DNA of 64,000 bases, from contig JAIQFV010000010.1 in the NCBI GenBank assembly GCA_020073085.1, forward strand, positions 186,001-250,000. Direction: 5' to 3'. Origin of the DNA: Terriglobia bacterium (GTDB lineage: Bacteria; Acidobacteriota; Terriglobia; JAIQFV01). A program made the position numbers and the translations under genes. Shown one piece after another: positions 8,505 to 18,338 of this stretch. Position 1 is the stretch's first letter. Each line of letters starts with the position of its first letter. The notes beneath the pieces are model-generated. The model saw only the letters and a program-made list of their open reading frames with translations. It ran no database searches and was not told the origin of the DNA.

Positions 8505-11500
8505 ATGGAACATTCGAAGTTCGTCCATCTCCACCTGCACACCGACTTCAGCCTCCTCGATGGCGCCAACGATATTGGCGCCCTGATGAAGGAGGCTGAA
8601 GCCAAGAAGATGCCCGCCATTGCCATGACGGATCACGGCAACCTCTTTGGCGCGATCAGCTTTTATGAGACTGCCATGCATCATGGCATCAAGCCGATCA
8701 TCGGCTGCGAGCTTTACGTGGCCAAGGGAGCCCGGACGGAACGCAGTTCCAGCGAAGGGGAAAAAGCCAATCATCACCTGACGGTGCTCGCGACCAGTGA
8801 CGAGGGTTATCGCAACCTGGTGACACTGGTTTCGACCGCTTATTTGGACGGGTTTTACTATCGACCACGCGTGGACAAGGAGCTGTTATCGAAACACCAC
8901 CGGGGAATCATCGCATTGTCGGGATGCTTGAATGGCGAGGTGGAATCGAAGCTCCAGGGAGAACAGGACCAGGCAGCGCTCGAAGTGGCCGGGCAGTGGC
9001 AGGACATCTTCGGCAAGGAGAATTTCTTCCTGGAGATCCAGGATCACGGGCTCGAGAAACAGCGGTTTGTGAACCCGCGGCTGGTAGCGCTCTCCAAGCG
9101 TCTGGAGGTGCCGCTGGTAGCCACCAACGATTGCCATTACCTCCGCCGGGACGATTCCCGCGCCCACGATATTCTGCTGTGTATCGGGACCGGGTCGACC
9201 GTGAACGATTCCAGTCGAATGCGCTATGAGACCGATCAGTTTTACCTCAAGAGCGATGTGGAGATGCTGGCCTCGTTTCAAGAAATACCGGAGGCCGTCC
9301 ATCGCACGGTGGAAATTGCAGAGCGCTGCCACTTCAAGCTGGAGAAGATCGCTTCGCCCTTCCCCCGCTTTGACGTCCCGGAAGGGCAATCCCTCGAGGA
9401 GTACTTTGACCGGGTGGTTCGCGAAGGGTTTGCCGAACGGGCGATTCACTTGAAGACCCAGGCGGCCCGGGGGGTATTGCGCCATCGGCTGGAGGAATAC
9501 GCGGAGCGGCTTGAGCGCGAGATCAACATGATCAAGCACATGCGCTTTCCCGGGTACTTCCTGATCGTCTGGGATTTCATCCGCTACGCCCGGGAGCGCG
9601 GAATTCCCGTGGGCCCGGGGCGGGGTTCGGCGGCGGGCAGCCTGGTTGCCTATTCGATGCGCATCACCGACATCGATCCCCTGCAATACGAGCTCCTCTT
9701 CGAGCGCTTCCTGAATCCCGAGCGCATCTCCCTGCCCGACATTGATATTGATTTCTGCATGCGTCGTCGCGACGAGGTCATCGACTATGTGACCCAAAAA
9801 TATGGCCGGGATCATGTTTGTCAGATCATCACATTTGGGACCCTGGGCGCCAAAGCCGCTCTCAAGGATGTCGGCCGGGCCCTCGAAATGCCTTACACCG
9901 AAGTGGACCGGATCGCGAAGTTGATCCCTAACACACTGCATATCAAGCTCGACGAAGCCTTAAAGCAGACCCCGGCTCTCGACGAGCTTTACAAGAAGGA
10001 TGCCCGGGTCAGGGATTTGTTTGACGTGGCGCGCCGCCTGGAAGGGCTTGCGCGACACGCGTCCATCCACGCCGCAGGCATCGTCATCTCCCCGAAGCCC
10101 CTCCTGGAATTTGTTCCCCTGTGCACCTCCACCCGCACAGAAAATATGACCCGGACGGAAAAGCAACAGGTCATCACTCAATTCGAGATGACCGACCTGG
10201 AAAAGGTCGGACTCATCAAGATGGATTTTCTGGCGCTGGCGACCCTGACCATCCTCGATGACACGGTGAAGCTCATCCAACAGCATACCGGACAGAAGCT
10301 GAACCTGGAGGAGCTCGTCCCCGACGATCCGGAAACCTACCGGCTCTTCCAGGAAGGGCGCACCAACTGCATTTTTCAGTTCGAATCCAGTGGCATGCGC
10401 GACATTCTGCGTCGCTACCGGCCGGAGCGGTTCGAAGATCTCATCGCGCTGAACGCGCTTTATCGCCCGGGCGCCATTCAGGGCGGCATGATCGATGATT
10501 TTATCAAACGAAAGCACGGCGAGCGGGAAATCACCTTCGATTTCCCCGAACTCAAACCCATCCTGGAGGAGACCTACGGTGTCATGGTGTACCAGGAGCA
10601 GGTGATGCAGATCGCCATGGTGCTGGCGGGATACACCCTGGGGGAAGCCGACATCCTCCGCCGCGCCATGGGAAAGAAGAAGGCCGAAGAAATGGCGGCC
10701 CAGAAGGAAAAGTTCATTGAGGGCTGCAGATCCCGAAAGATCAACACCCGCAAAGCTGACAAGATCTTCAATCTCATGGAACAATTCGCGGGGTACGGGT
10801 TTAACAAGTCTCACTCCGCTGCCTACGCGCTGCTGGCGTACCAGACCGCGTACTTGAAGACCCACGATCCGGTGTATTTCATGTCCGCGGTGCTGACCAA
10901 TGAAATGGGAAACACGGACAAGATCGTGAAGTACATCAATGAATGCCGCGACCTGGGGATTGAGATCCTCCCGCCTGACATCAACCAGTCGGACTTGAAT
11001 TTCACACCGGCCATCGACTCCGCCCAGGGGACAACGAAGATCCGCTTTGGAATGGCCGCCATCAAAAATGTGGGCGAACACGCCATCAAAGCCATTCTCG
11101 AGACGCGTCGGGCGAAGGGGCCTTTCAAATCGATCTTCGATTTCTGTGAGCGCGTCGATCTGCGGGCGCTGAACAAGCGCATGATGGAAAGTCTGATCCG
11201 AGCCGGATGCTTCGACTCCCTCGGGGCGCGACGATCCCAACTGGCGGCGGTGGTGGACCGGGCCATGGAGGCGGGGGCAAAGGCGCAGCGGGACCGGGAA
11301 TCGGGACAAAGCGGGTTGTTTGCCGCCGCCACGGCCACGGTGATGAACGAAAAACTCCCCGACCTGGAAGAATGGCAGGAGCACATCGTCTTGAACTATG
11401 AAAAGGAAACGCTCGGTTTCTTCATCACCGGGCATCCGCTGGCCAAGTATGCCAAGGAACTCGAGGAGTTTTCCACGGGCACAACGGAAACCCTGGCGGC

Positions 11501-12017
11501 GATCGAGACTTCCCGAGACGCAGCGGTCGCCGGAATCCTCACTTCGGTCCGGTTTCTCAAGACGCGCCGGGGTGACCGCATGGCGTCGGCCGTGCTCGAG
11601 GACATGCACGGGACCCTGGAGGTCGTGGTGTTCCCCGAACCTTTTAAGCTCTATGAGTCTCTATTGAAATCGGAGGACCCGGTCTTCATTAAGGGCCGCG
11701 CGGACATCGGCGATACGGGCAAAGTCAAGATCATCGTCTCGGAGCTTCAGCCCTTGAAGGATCTGCGTCTCACCCAGGCCAAAAGGATGGTTGTGCACGT
11801 CAACCTCATCGGTCTGGACTCGGACGCCGCGCCGAGGCTTTTGGAACTCTTTGAAAAGAATCGGGGCGACTGTGCGGTGGTGTTCGAGCTTGAACATGAC
11901 CGACAGTTTCTGGTAACCTTGAAACCTGATGATTATGTGAGGGTCCGGCCCCACCCCCACTTCATTCGGGCGGTGGAAGAGATTTGCGGAATTGGCGCGG
12001 TTAAACTCATGCCTTAG
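8505..12017 (+). CDS. dnaE: DNA polymerase III alpha subunit
   Basis: Replicative C-family polymerase of 1170 residues, the normal DnaE size. The N-terminus is the PHP domain (FVHLHLHTDFSLLDGANDIG, residues 6-25, and AMTDHGNLFG near 42-51). The catalytic aspartates are in LPDIDIDF at about 410-417, and the finger segment GPGRGSAAGSLVAY lies just before. Helix-hairpin-helix and OB-fold regions follow (for example VAGILTSVRFLKTRRGDRMA at about residue 1010). It works with the sliding clamp and clamp loader, which are not in this window. accA starts 15 bp downstream, so the two genes are very likely co-transcribed, an arrangement also found in other bacteria. Confidence 0.98.
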   Translation: MEHSKFVHLHLHTDFSLLDGANDIGALMKEAEAKKMPAIAMTDHGNLFGAISFYETAMHHGIKPIIGCELYVAKGARTERSSSEGEKANHHLTVLATSDEGYRNLVTLVSTAYLDGFYYRPRVDKELLSKHHRGIIALSGCLNGEVESKLQGEQDQAALEVAGQWQDIFGKENFFLEIQDHGLEKQRFVNPRLVALSKRLEVPLVATNDCHYLRRDDSRAHDILLCIGTGSTVNDSSRMRYETDQFYLKSDVEMLASFQEIPEAVHRTVEIAERCHFKLEKIASPFPRFDVPEGQSLEEYFDRVVREGFAERAIHLKTQAARGVLRHRLEEYAERLEREINMIKHMRFPGYFLIVWDFIRYARERGIPVGPGRGSAAGSLVAYSMRITDIDPLQYELLFERFLNPERISLPDIDIDFCMRRRDEVIDYVTQKYGRDHVCQIITFGTLGAKAALKDVGRALEMPYTEVDRIAKLIPNTLHIKLDEALKQTPALDELYKKDARVRDLFDVARRLEGLARHASIHAAGIVISPKPLLEFVPLCTSTRTENMTRTEKQQVITQFEMTDLEKVGLIKMDFLALATLTILDDTVKLIQQHTGQKLNLEELVPDDPETYRLFQEGRTNCIFQFESSGMRDILRRYRPERFEDLIALNALYRPGAIQGGMIDDFIKRKHGEREITFDFPELKPILEETYGVMVYQEQVMQIAMVLAGYTLGEADILRRAMGKKKAEEMAAQKEKFIEGCRSRKINTRKADKIFNLMEQFAGYGFNKSHSAAYALLAYQTAYLKTHDPVYFMSAVLTNEMGNTDKIVKYINECRDLGIEILPPDINQSDLNFTPAIDSAQGTTKIRFGMAAIKNVGEHAIKAILETRRAKGPFKSIFDFCERVDLRALNKRMMESLIRAGCFDSLGARRSQLAAVVDRAMEAGAKAQRDRESGQSGLFAAATATVMNEKLPDLEEWQEHIVLNYEKETLGFFITGHPLAKYAKELEEFSTGTTETLAAIETSRDAAVAGILTSVRFLKTRRGDRMASAVLEDMHGTLEVVVFPEPFKLYESLLKSEDPVFIKGRADIGDTGKVKIIVSELQPLKDLRLTQAKRMVVHVNLIGLDSDAAPRLLELFEKNRGDCAVVFELEHDRQFLVTLKPDDYVRVRPHPHFIRAVEEICGIGAVKLMP

Positions 12018-12032
12018 GCAATTGATCGAGAA

Positions 12033-13022
12033 ATGACCAACTCAAAAGAAATTTACGAACAGCGCGAAAGCATCCAGGATCTGGAAGAGCAGATCAACGA
12101 GCTCAGCAAGATCAATCAAGACGACGAAAGCCAGCACGAGATCGAGCGGCTCAAGGCCCGCATCGAACGTGTCCGGCGGGAAGTTTTCGCCAAGCTCACC
12201 CCCTGGCAAAAGGTCCAGATGGCGCGGCACCCTCAACGCCCCTACACCCTCGATTACATTCAGCACTGTTTTACGGATTTCATCGAGGTTCACGGCGACA
12301 GGAAGTTTGGGGAGGACCATGCTATTGTCTGCGGGATGGCCAAGTTTCATGGCGAGCCAGTGATGGTGGTCGGCCATCAAAAGGCCCGCGACACCAAGCA
12401 GAAGGTCTTTCGAAATTTCGGCATGCCGAAGCCGGAGGGGTACCGCAAGGCCATTCGGGTGATGAAAATCGCGGAGAAGTTTCAACGGCCCATCTTCACC
12501 TTGATCGACACGCCCGGTGCCTATCCGGGGATCGACGCGGAAGAGCGGGGCCAGGCCGAGGCCATTGCCTATAACTTGCGAGAAATGGCCCGGCTCCGGG
12601 TGCCGATCATCACCACGATCACGGGCGAAGGCGGCAGTGGCGGCGCCCTCGCGATCGCCGTCGGGGATATCGTCAATATGCTGGAGTATGCGATCTATTC
12701 GGTCATATCGCCGGAAGGTTGTGCTTCCATCATGTGGCGCGATGCCTCCCGCGCGGAGGAGGCAGCCACCGCGTTGAAACTGACGGCGGAGGATCTGAAG
12801 GCCTTTGAACTGATCGACGAGATTATTCGAGAACCGGAAGGCGGCGCGCACACCGATCCCCTCGCCATGGCCAAGTCATTGGATGAGCATCTTCAGAAGG
12901 ATCTGGCGCGACTCAAGGCCCTCACGACCGAACGGCTCCTTGAGGAACGATACGAGAAGTATCGCCGAATGGGACAGTTTTTTGAAAAGGCGAGTGCCGC
13001 CACGGCGCAAAGATCCAAATGA
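12033..13022 (+). CDS. accA: Acetyl-CoA carboxylase carboxyltransferase subunit alpha
   Basis: One half of the carboxyltransferase that transfers CO2 from carboxybiotin to acetyl-CoA to make malonyl-CoA. The 329-residue protein has the usual N-terminal coiled helix ([20 protein letters not shown]), then the crotonase-fold core with [20 protein letters not shown] (about 157-176) and the glycine-rich [17 protein letters not shown] oxyanion region. Length and domain order match AccA. It follows dnaE by 15 bp. AccD is not in the window; the biotin carboxylase and biotin carrier at 55.5-57.6 kb look like a different acyl-CoA carboxylase. Confidence 0.97.
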   Translation: MTNSKEIYEQRESIQDLEEQINELSKINQDDESQHEIERLKARIERVRREVFAKLTPWQKVQMARHPQRPYTLDYIQHCFTDFIEVHGDRKFGEDHAIVCGMAKFHGEPVMVVGHQKARDTKQKVFRNFGMPKPEGYRKAIRVMKIAEKFQRPIFTLIDTPGAYPGIDAEERGQAEAIAYNLREMARLRVPIITTITGEGGSGGALAIAVGDIVNMLEYAIYSVISPEGCASIMWRDASRAEEAATALKLTAEDLKAFELIDEIIREPEGGAHTDPLAMAKSLDEHLQKDLARLKALTTERLLEERYEKYRRMGQFFEKASAATAQRSK

Positions 13023-13072
13023 CCTCATGAGCGGCGGCAAGCCTTGCCCCCCGCAGCCCCTTACCCCGCGTC

Positions 13073-14563
13073 TCATTCGATGCGTTCCATGCCGTAATCC
13101 ACTCGGGTAAACCGGAATTTGAATCGAAGGGCCTCCACATCAGCCTGCTCATCCCGCAAATAATCCCACACCCTGGCGTCGCTGAGATAAAAGACGCTGC
13201 GCTTTGCCACCAGGTCCCGGTTGATTCTTGCGGAAAGGGAATCCCGGTTCCATTCCCACCCGGAGCGAATGACCTCCCAATCAGGTCGGATTCCCGACTG
13301 CTGATAAAAGTCCAGAATCGGGGTATAGGCGCCGCCCACGAACACTGCGTTGCGGGGAGCGAGCGCAATCAATGTCTCAACCCGGACCTTGCGCTCCTGC
13401 GAGAGTCGGTTAAACCGGGTGAGGACGGCCATCCCCCCCATGAAAAACACCAGATGCCCGGCCAATAACACACCGAGTAATATTCTTCGGGCGGGAGGCT
13501 CCAGTTGCGTCCGTAGCATGTTCAAACCGACCAGCGCCGCCAGCACGAATGCCGGGACGGCAAGGAGCTCATACCGGGGTTGAATCCTGAGATCCGCGTT
13601 GGGCAATAGGGCCAACAGCGGCAATAACGCCATCCCTGAGACGAGGGCGCGCATGGAGGCCACCTTCTCCCACTTCCGCCAGGTCAGCAGTACTCCCACC
13701 AACGACACGCCCCCGTTCACAAAAGCAAACGCGAGGAGATAGAGGAGCTGGATTCCAAGCCCATGGGTTCGAATCGGGAGGACGGCGGCCCAGCCTTGAA
13801 CACGGCGCCAGAAATCCGGGTCCCTCCGCACCAGGAAAGCAAGGACGGCCAGGACCCCCAGGATAACGATCCCGGTATGGACCAAGACAGCAGAAACTCT
13901 CCTGCGCCAGGTCAGACCACGATCCAGGAGGATCATCAACGGAAATACGGCAGCCGCCGTAATCAACTGTTCACGGATCTGGATTCCCGCCGCAAACAGC
14001 ACCGCGCTCCAGACGAGGTGGAAGAGCTTCCGTGATCTTTCCCAGCGGAGCAAAAAGGCCACTGCCGCCAGGAAGCAGGCCAGCGAAGGCACCTCGGTCA
14101 TGACCATTCCCGAATAAGCAAGGTACATTGGCGTAGTCGCGAGCCAGGCCACTCCCAGCAAAGCCAGCCGTACCCCACCGACCGACTTCACACAGAAATA
14201 GAAACAGACCAGACCGCCGATGGCGAATAGCCACACGACGCCCTGACCAATCCAGAAGGCATGCTCTACGCTGACACCCATGAAATGCATCGCTTCCCAG
14301 GCGGCCCTGATCAGGCCCAGAAAGAGCGGCCGACCGAAGGCCAAATCCGATACCTGGTGCTGAAGCGCCTTGGTCATGTAATCAAAACTGTCCCACTGCC
14401 CCATGAAGGGATTTCTAAACATGAAGGCGAGGACCGCAAATCCGAGGAGAAGCAGCAGGAGGGCTCCTCTTTCCCGAGGGGAAGCCCGGCGTTGATTTTT
14501 CACTTGGAGGGGGAGGATGCTTTGACTAGAATGAGCACGACTGTGGGCGTTTGACGCAGGCAT
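13073..14563 (-). CDS. Polytopic membrane protein, glycosyltransferase-39/ArnT-like
   Basis: A 496-residue integral membrane protein with about 10-12 hydrophobic helices. The first (LLLLLGFAVLAFMF) is followed by a short loop with an acidic residue (NPFMGQWDSFDY), the position of the catalytic Asp in GT-C dolichyl-phosphate-mannose or aminoarabinose transferases, and the protein ends in a soluble region of about 110 residues. I therefore expect transfer of a sugar from a polyprenyl-phosphate donor, but the acceptor and sugar cannot be read from sequence. Start is the ATG at 14563; the open frame extends to 14662 but that would overlap udk. It is divergent from udk with 28 bp between the starts. 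Confidence 0.7.
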   Translation of the reverse strand: MPASNAHSRAHSSQSILPLQVKNQRRASPRERGALLLLLLGFAVLAFMFRNPFMGQWDSFDYMTKALQHQVSDLAFGRPLFLGLIRAAWEAMHFMGVSVEHAFWIGQGVVWLFAIGGLVCFYFCVKSVGGVRLALLGVAWLATTPMYLAYSGMVMTEVPSLACFLAAVAFLLRWERSRKLFHLVWSAVLFAAGIQIREQLITAAAVFPLMILLDRGLTWRRRVSAVLVHTGIVILGVLAVLAFLVRRDPDFWRRVQGWAAVLPIRTHGLGIQLLYLLAFAFVNGGVSLVGVLLTWRKWEKVASMRALVSGMALLPLLALLPNADLRIQPRYELLAVPAFVLAALVGLNMLRTQLEPPARRILLGVLLAGHLVFFMGGMAVLTRFNRLSQERKVRVETLIALAPRNAVFVGGAYTPILDFYQQSGIRPDWEVIRSGWEWNRDSLSARINRDLVAKRSVFYLSDARVWDYLRDEQADVEALRFKFRFTRVDYGMERIE

Positions 14564-14591
14564 TCCACTTTCATCCCAGGACTCAAATTCT

Positions 14592-15212
14592 ATGATCATC
14601 GGAATCTGTGGTGGCACGGGGTCAGGCAAGACCACGGTGGCGAACAAGATCCTTGAAACCATCGACAGCGATTCGGTGGCTCTCCTGCAGCAGGATCATT
14701 ATTACAAGGAACTCGCCGGCTTGCCGGTGGAAGAGCGCGCCCGGCAAAACTTTGACCATCCCGATTCCATCGACATGGAACTCTTCGTCGAGCACCTTCG
14801 CTGCCTGAAAAGCGGGCGGCCTATTGACAGACCCGTGTATGACTTCACCATCGATAATCGCAGCAAGCAGACGGTCCGGGTGGACGCCAAACCCGTGGTG
14901 ATGGTGGAGGGGATTTTGATCTTCGAGAACAAGCCCCTTCGCGATCTGATGGACATCAAGATCTTTGTGGACACGGACCCGGATCTGCGCTTCATTCGCC
15001 GGTTGCGCCGGGACATCACCGAGCGTGGCCGAACCGTGGAATCGGTGATCAATCGGTATCTCACCACGGTCCGTCCCATGCATCTCGAATTTGTCGAACC
15101 TTCCAAGCGCTACGCCGATGTCATCATCCCGGAAGGCGGGTTCAACACGGTCGGCATTGATCTGCTGACTGAAAAAATCCGCGCCCTGCTGGCGGCCGTC
15201 CATGCGACGTGA
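14592..15212 (+). CDS. udk: Uridine kinase
   Basis: Phosphorylates uridine and cytidine to the monophosphates in pyrimidine salvage. The protein has 206 residues, the usual length for Udk. It begins with a Walker A motif, GGTGSGKTT (about 7-15), carries QDHYYKEL (about 35-42) and DHPDSIDMELF (about 56-66) for nucleoside binding, and the arginine-rich lid RFIRRLRRDITERGR near residue 136-150. It is a single gene, divergent from the membrane protein and convergent with the FHA-protease gene. Confidence 0.95.
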   Translation: MIIGICGGTGSGKTTVANKILETIDSDSVALLQQDHYYKELAGLPVEERARQNFDHPDSIDMELFVEHLRCLKSGRPIDRPVYDFTIDNRSKQTVRVDAKPVVMVEGILIFENKPLRDLMDIKIFVDTDPDLRFIRRLRRDITERGRTVESVINRYLTTVRPMHLEFVEPSKRYADVIIPEGGFNTVGIDLLTEKIRALLAAVHAT

Positions 15213-15347
15213 GAGGTTTTGACCACTCTGGTATTGAACCCACGAAAAGTAGCAGCGCAGGACCTTCGGCGAGAATGCCAGAGCATCCACACTGCCGATC
15301 GTCACCGCCATCAATTCCCGCGCCCTCAGCGCCTCCGCGGTGAATCC

Positions 15348-17015
15348 TCACTTCATCAATTCCAACCCGAATTGAATGGGCACTCCGAAGTTGGCGCCGC
15401 CGAACTCGGAGAGGATGGCGTAGTTCACCCCGATCACTTTTCCACGCACATTAAAGAGCGGCCCGCCACTTCCTCCCTGGGTTGTCTGGGCATCGTAGAC
15501 CAGCTTGTTGGGGAGAATATCGCTCAGATGTCCCTGCGTGGAGAGGGGGCGGATCATTCCGCGGCGGGAGAGTTCCTGTGAAATTTTTTTGGGATCCGGT
15601 CCAGCCGACGACACCACCGATTCAACTACTTTCTCATCAAGCCGGGCCAACAACGCATTCAGGCCCGTCGGGTAGCCCAGCAGCACGACCGGTTGGCCCG
15701 CTGCCGTGTCCGCCCCCTGACGTTCGACCGCCAGCACGGGGAGCTTGTGCGAGCCCAGATCCGCCCGCAGTAACGCAATGTCTGCCTGCGTGGAGGTCTT
15801 GACCACGACGAGGTTGAAGGGATCTTCCACTGTCGGGAAATAGGCCCTGAAGAACTGGAGGCGGGGTTGAAAACCTTTCGCGGACAGTTCTTTGACCTCG
15901 CGATCTTCCCACCCCGGTTCAGCCACATGACGATTCGTCAGGATCCAGCCCGAGCTGCTCACCAGAAATCCGGTCCCCGAGTAATAGACCTCGACCATCG
16001 GGGCGGCCCCGGACGTTGTATAGAGGGTCTGCCCCTGGGAATCCTTGATCGGTTCGCCGGCACTGTCGAGGGCGAGAAAGCGGAGGGGATTGCCCGAGCC
16101 GTCGTAAAAACGGTAGGCGCCTTCGATATAACAGACCCCGGATTGATACGTCTTGATGACCCGCTCTCCCAGCGACCGTTCCCGGTTGACGGAGTCGATG
16201 TGACGCGTGGTCTCGTTGAGCCTGGCGCGGAGGGCCTGGAGCTCCCCGGCTTTGAGCGAGGCGTCGTTCTGTGCCTGGGCCAATTGGTCGCGGAGCTTCT
16301 GCTCTTCGGCCTGCAGGTTGGAGAACCGCGTCTCTGTCTCAGTCTCCTGCCGGGCCCGTACCTCCCCCCCGCGCTTGCGCTCCTCTAAAATGTCCCGCTC
16401 CAACGCCTCGCGGGATCGATGATCAACGGCGAGCTGTTTTCGAAGCTGAATGATCTCCCTTTCGATCTTTCGCTTTGAAAGCGCGCCCTGGATCAGCACC
16501 AATGCGCTCAGCGTGACCGAAAACCCGACCAGGACGATGGCCCCGATGAAAATCGTGCGGGTGCGGGGGGTGGAATGACGGAGTAGTCCGCGAGTGAATT
16601 CCCCCAAGAACCGCGTCGTAAATCCTATCCCCTGCCTCCGGAACCGCCGCGATTTTCTCACTGAATCGCGGTACACCACGTGAAACGGCTTGCACACCTC
16701 CCCCTTCGCCCTCTCTACATGAAAGCGCACCTTGGGTCCGCCTTCGCCGAATTCCAGCACATCACCCTCTTTGAGAATGATTTCATCAATTTCGTGATCG
16801 TTCACAAAGGTTCCCCGGGAAGACCCGAGGTCCCGCAGGTAATACTCACAGTTGTCGAAGTAGATCTCGGCGTGACGGTCGGAGGTCGTGTCGTCCACGC
16901 CCGGATTGAAGCGGATGTCACACTTCGGGTCGCATCCGATCAGGAGATTTTCCTTCTCAAATTCCTGGGTATCACCCCGATGGCTTCCGGAGAGGTGGAC
17001 GAAGACTGATTTCAC
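15348..17015 (-). CDS. Membrane-anchored FHA domain / trypsin-like serine protease fusion
   Basis: A 555-residue protein in three parts. Residues 22-100 form a forkhead-associated domain with GCD (27-29), SDRHAEI (45-51) and DLGSSRGTFVND (62-73), which binds phosphothreonine. Residues 154-178 are one transmembrane helix, preceded by many basic residues so that the FHA side should face the cytoplasm. Residues 180-280 are a charged coiled coil. Residues 340-550 are a trypsin-like protease with His363 (LTNRHVA), Asp412 (ADIALLRAD) and Ser516 (GGSGGPL), all intact. The layout couples cytoplasmic Ser/Thr kinase signalling to extracytoplasmic proteolysis or to a periplasmic scaffold. The start codon is GTG at 17015. 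No kinase gene is adjacent. Confidence 0.9.
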   Translation of the reverse strand: MKSVFVHLSGSHRGDTQEFEKENLLIGCDPKCDIRFNPGVDDTTSDRHAEIYFDNCEYYLRDLGSSRGTFVNDHEIDEIILKEGDVLEFGEGGPKVRFHVERAKGEVCKPFHVVYRDSVRKSRRFRRQGIGFTTRFLGEFTRGLLRHSTPRTRTIFIGAIVLVGFSVTLSALVLIQGALSKRKIEREIIQLRKQLAVDHRSREALERDILEERKRGGEVRARQETETETRFSNLQAEEQKLRDQLAQAQNDASLKAGELQALRARLNETTRHIDSVNRERSLGERVIKTYQSGVCYIEGAYRFYDGSGNPLRFLALDSAGEPIKDSQGQTLYTTSGAAPMVEVYYSGTGFLVSSSGWILTNRHVAEPGWEDREVKELSAKGFQPRLQFFRAYFPTVEDPFNLVVVKTSTQADIALLRADLGSHKLPVLAVERQGADTAAGQPVVLLGYPTGLNALLARLDEKVVESVVSSAGPDPKKISQELSRRGMIRPLSTQGHLSDILPNKLVYDAQTTQGGSGGPLFNVRGKVIGVNYAILSEFGGANFGVPIQFGLELMK

Positions 17016-17324
17016 GATTTAAAGGATATTCCCGGTTCAAATTTCAAAACTCCAAATTCCAAACCCCAAAATCCAAATAAATTCCAAAGACCAAACTCCA
17101 AAATACCAAACCGCCTCGTGCCAGGTTCTCAGCATTCCTAGGACCCGCACAGATTCACACGCGGGGCGTTCGAGTGGGGTGATTGAATTGGATCCTTCAG
17201 CTGGTTTAGATTGCTGAAACTGATACTTGTGGGCAAATTGAATCTTCAAGCCAGGGTTATGTTTGAGAATTGGAATTTGGAATCTATTTGGACTTTGTCC
17301 GCCGCGGCGGATTGGAATTTGGGT
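17016..17324. repeat. Intergenic region with inverted heptamer-periodic tracts
   Basis: About 300 bp without a gene. The left block (17037-17110) is a run of variants of CAAATTC and CAAACTC; the right block (about 17262-17322) reads as TTGGAATTTGG variants, that is, the same motif in inverse orientation, so the two could pair over the 150 bp between them. The right block contains GTCCGCCGCGGCGGATTGG, which recurs with one small insertion at 31346-31366. The block touches the stop codon of the MEMO-family gene. Confidence 0.65.
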
Positions 17325-18128
17325 TCAAAAGACTATCATTCCCGCATACCCCACGACTTCTGCGCGGTCCCCGCTGATGTCTCCCGATGTCGCATACTTC
17401 ACCAGTTCTGCTTTGGAGGCGCCCAGGTGTATGGCCGCTGTCAGCATGGCAATAGTCGGGCCGTAACCGCACATGGTGACATGTTCTTTCTTGATGACGT
17501 CAAAAAGTCCTTTGGGGTCCAGGGCCAAGACCCGGTCGATGGCGCGCCGGTCCTTCTGGCGTGTTATCGAATCGCTTTCGTAATGATTCATGTCGCTGGA
17601 GGCAATGATTTGAACGGGCTCCGGCGATCCCTCGATGGATTGGGCGATGGCTTGTCCGAGCCGTTCCAGGGGAGCATAGCTGCCCGTACCGACCGCGATG
17701 GGGACGAAAGAGAATTCTCCCTTAAGCTGCTGAAGAAAAGGAAGCTGCACTTCCAGCGAATGTTCCGAGACGTGCGCCGTCTCGTCTTCGCTCACCAGCG
17801 GACAGGCGTGGGCGATCGCACGGGCCAGGGCGGACTCAATCTTCACATTCCCTAAAGGTGTTTGCCACTCCCCCTCGCTCATGATCGAAAGCGGGGTTCC
17901 CATCCCGGTGTGATTCGGACAAAGGATGATAAATCGCTCCGGAAGTTCAATCCGCGCATAGACCGCCCCCGCCACATGTCCCGAGTACATGTATCCCGCA
18001 TGCGGGACGACACACCCGATGGCCTTCCGCGGCTTGCCCTCGACAGCGAGATACCCGGCGAGATCGCTGACCAGTTTTTCTTTGTTCGAAGGATAAAAGC
18101 GGCCTGCTACTGCGGGACGGCGGATCAT
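17325..18128 (-). CDS. MEMO1-family protein (AmmeMemoRadiSam system protein B)
   Basis: A 267-residue protein of the MEMO family, structurally related to extradiol dioxygenases. Conserved landmarks are PAVAGRFYP at the N-terminus, VVPHAGYMYSGHVAG, LCPNHTGMG, SEHSLEVQLPFLQQL, SSDMNHYE and MCGYGP, which contain the His/Asp/Cys cluster of the presumed metal site. In many genomes this protein is encoded with an AMMECR1 protein and a radical SAM enzyme; neither is adjacent here. The true biochemical activity of the bacterial family is unsettled. The ATG at 18128 was chosen over an upstream in-frame start because GGAGGAGGG lies at the right distance before it. Confidence 0.88.
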   Translation of the reverse strand: MIRRPAVAGRFYPSNKEKLVSDLAGYLAVEGKPRKAIGCVVPHAGYMYSGHVAGAVYARIELPERFIILCPNHTGMGTPLSIMSEGEWQTPLGNVKIESALARAIAHACPLVSEDETAHVSEHSLEVQLPFLQQLKGEFSFVPIAVGTGSYAPLERLGQAIAQSIEGSPEPVQIIASSDMNHYESDSITRQKDRRAIDRVLALDPKGLFDVIKKEHVTMCGYGPTIAMLTAAIHLGASKAELVKYATSGDISGDRAEVVGYAGMIVF

Positions 18129-18324
18129 GGTAGACCCTCCTCCACATCCACTGACCATACCAGACGTGTTCATCGAATCGTAATGCGGTGAGCGGTCGAA
18201 GTCAAGGAGGGCATAGTCCGGACAATTCCATGGCTCGTTCCTTTGTGCATTATGCCCCCTGAAAACCCGGGGATGGCTTGTGAAAGTCACACCGAACATC
18301 TTCCTCGCGAAGACACCTCTCGAC

Positions 18325-18330
18325 TATAAT
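18325..18330 (+). promoter_or_regulatory. Perfect -10 element next to the start codon of the dehydrogenase
   Basis: TATAAT at 18325-18330 predicts a transcription start at about 18337, only about two bases before the ATG at 18339. No Shine-Dalgarno lies between. The matching -35 is poor. If used, the mRNA would be leaderless. Confidence 0.45.
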
Positions 18331-18338
18331 CGAGTGCC

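Noticed and set aside
9960-11609. Open frame of 549 codons antisense to dnaE, and others of 187-351 codons in the same region
   Set aside because: They are reverse-strand shadows of a strongly biased, GC-rich coding sequence. None shows a domain, and dnaE is unambiguous on the other strand.
13765-13785. GGGTTCGAATCGGG, which looks like a tRNA T-arm
   Set aside because: It lies inside the reading frame of the membrane protein, and no acceptor, D or anticodon stem can be built around it.
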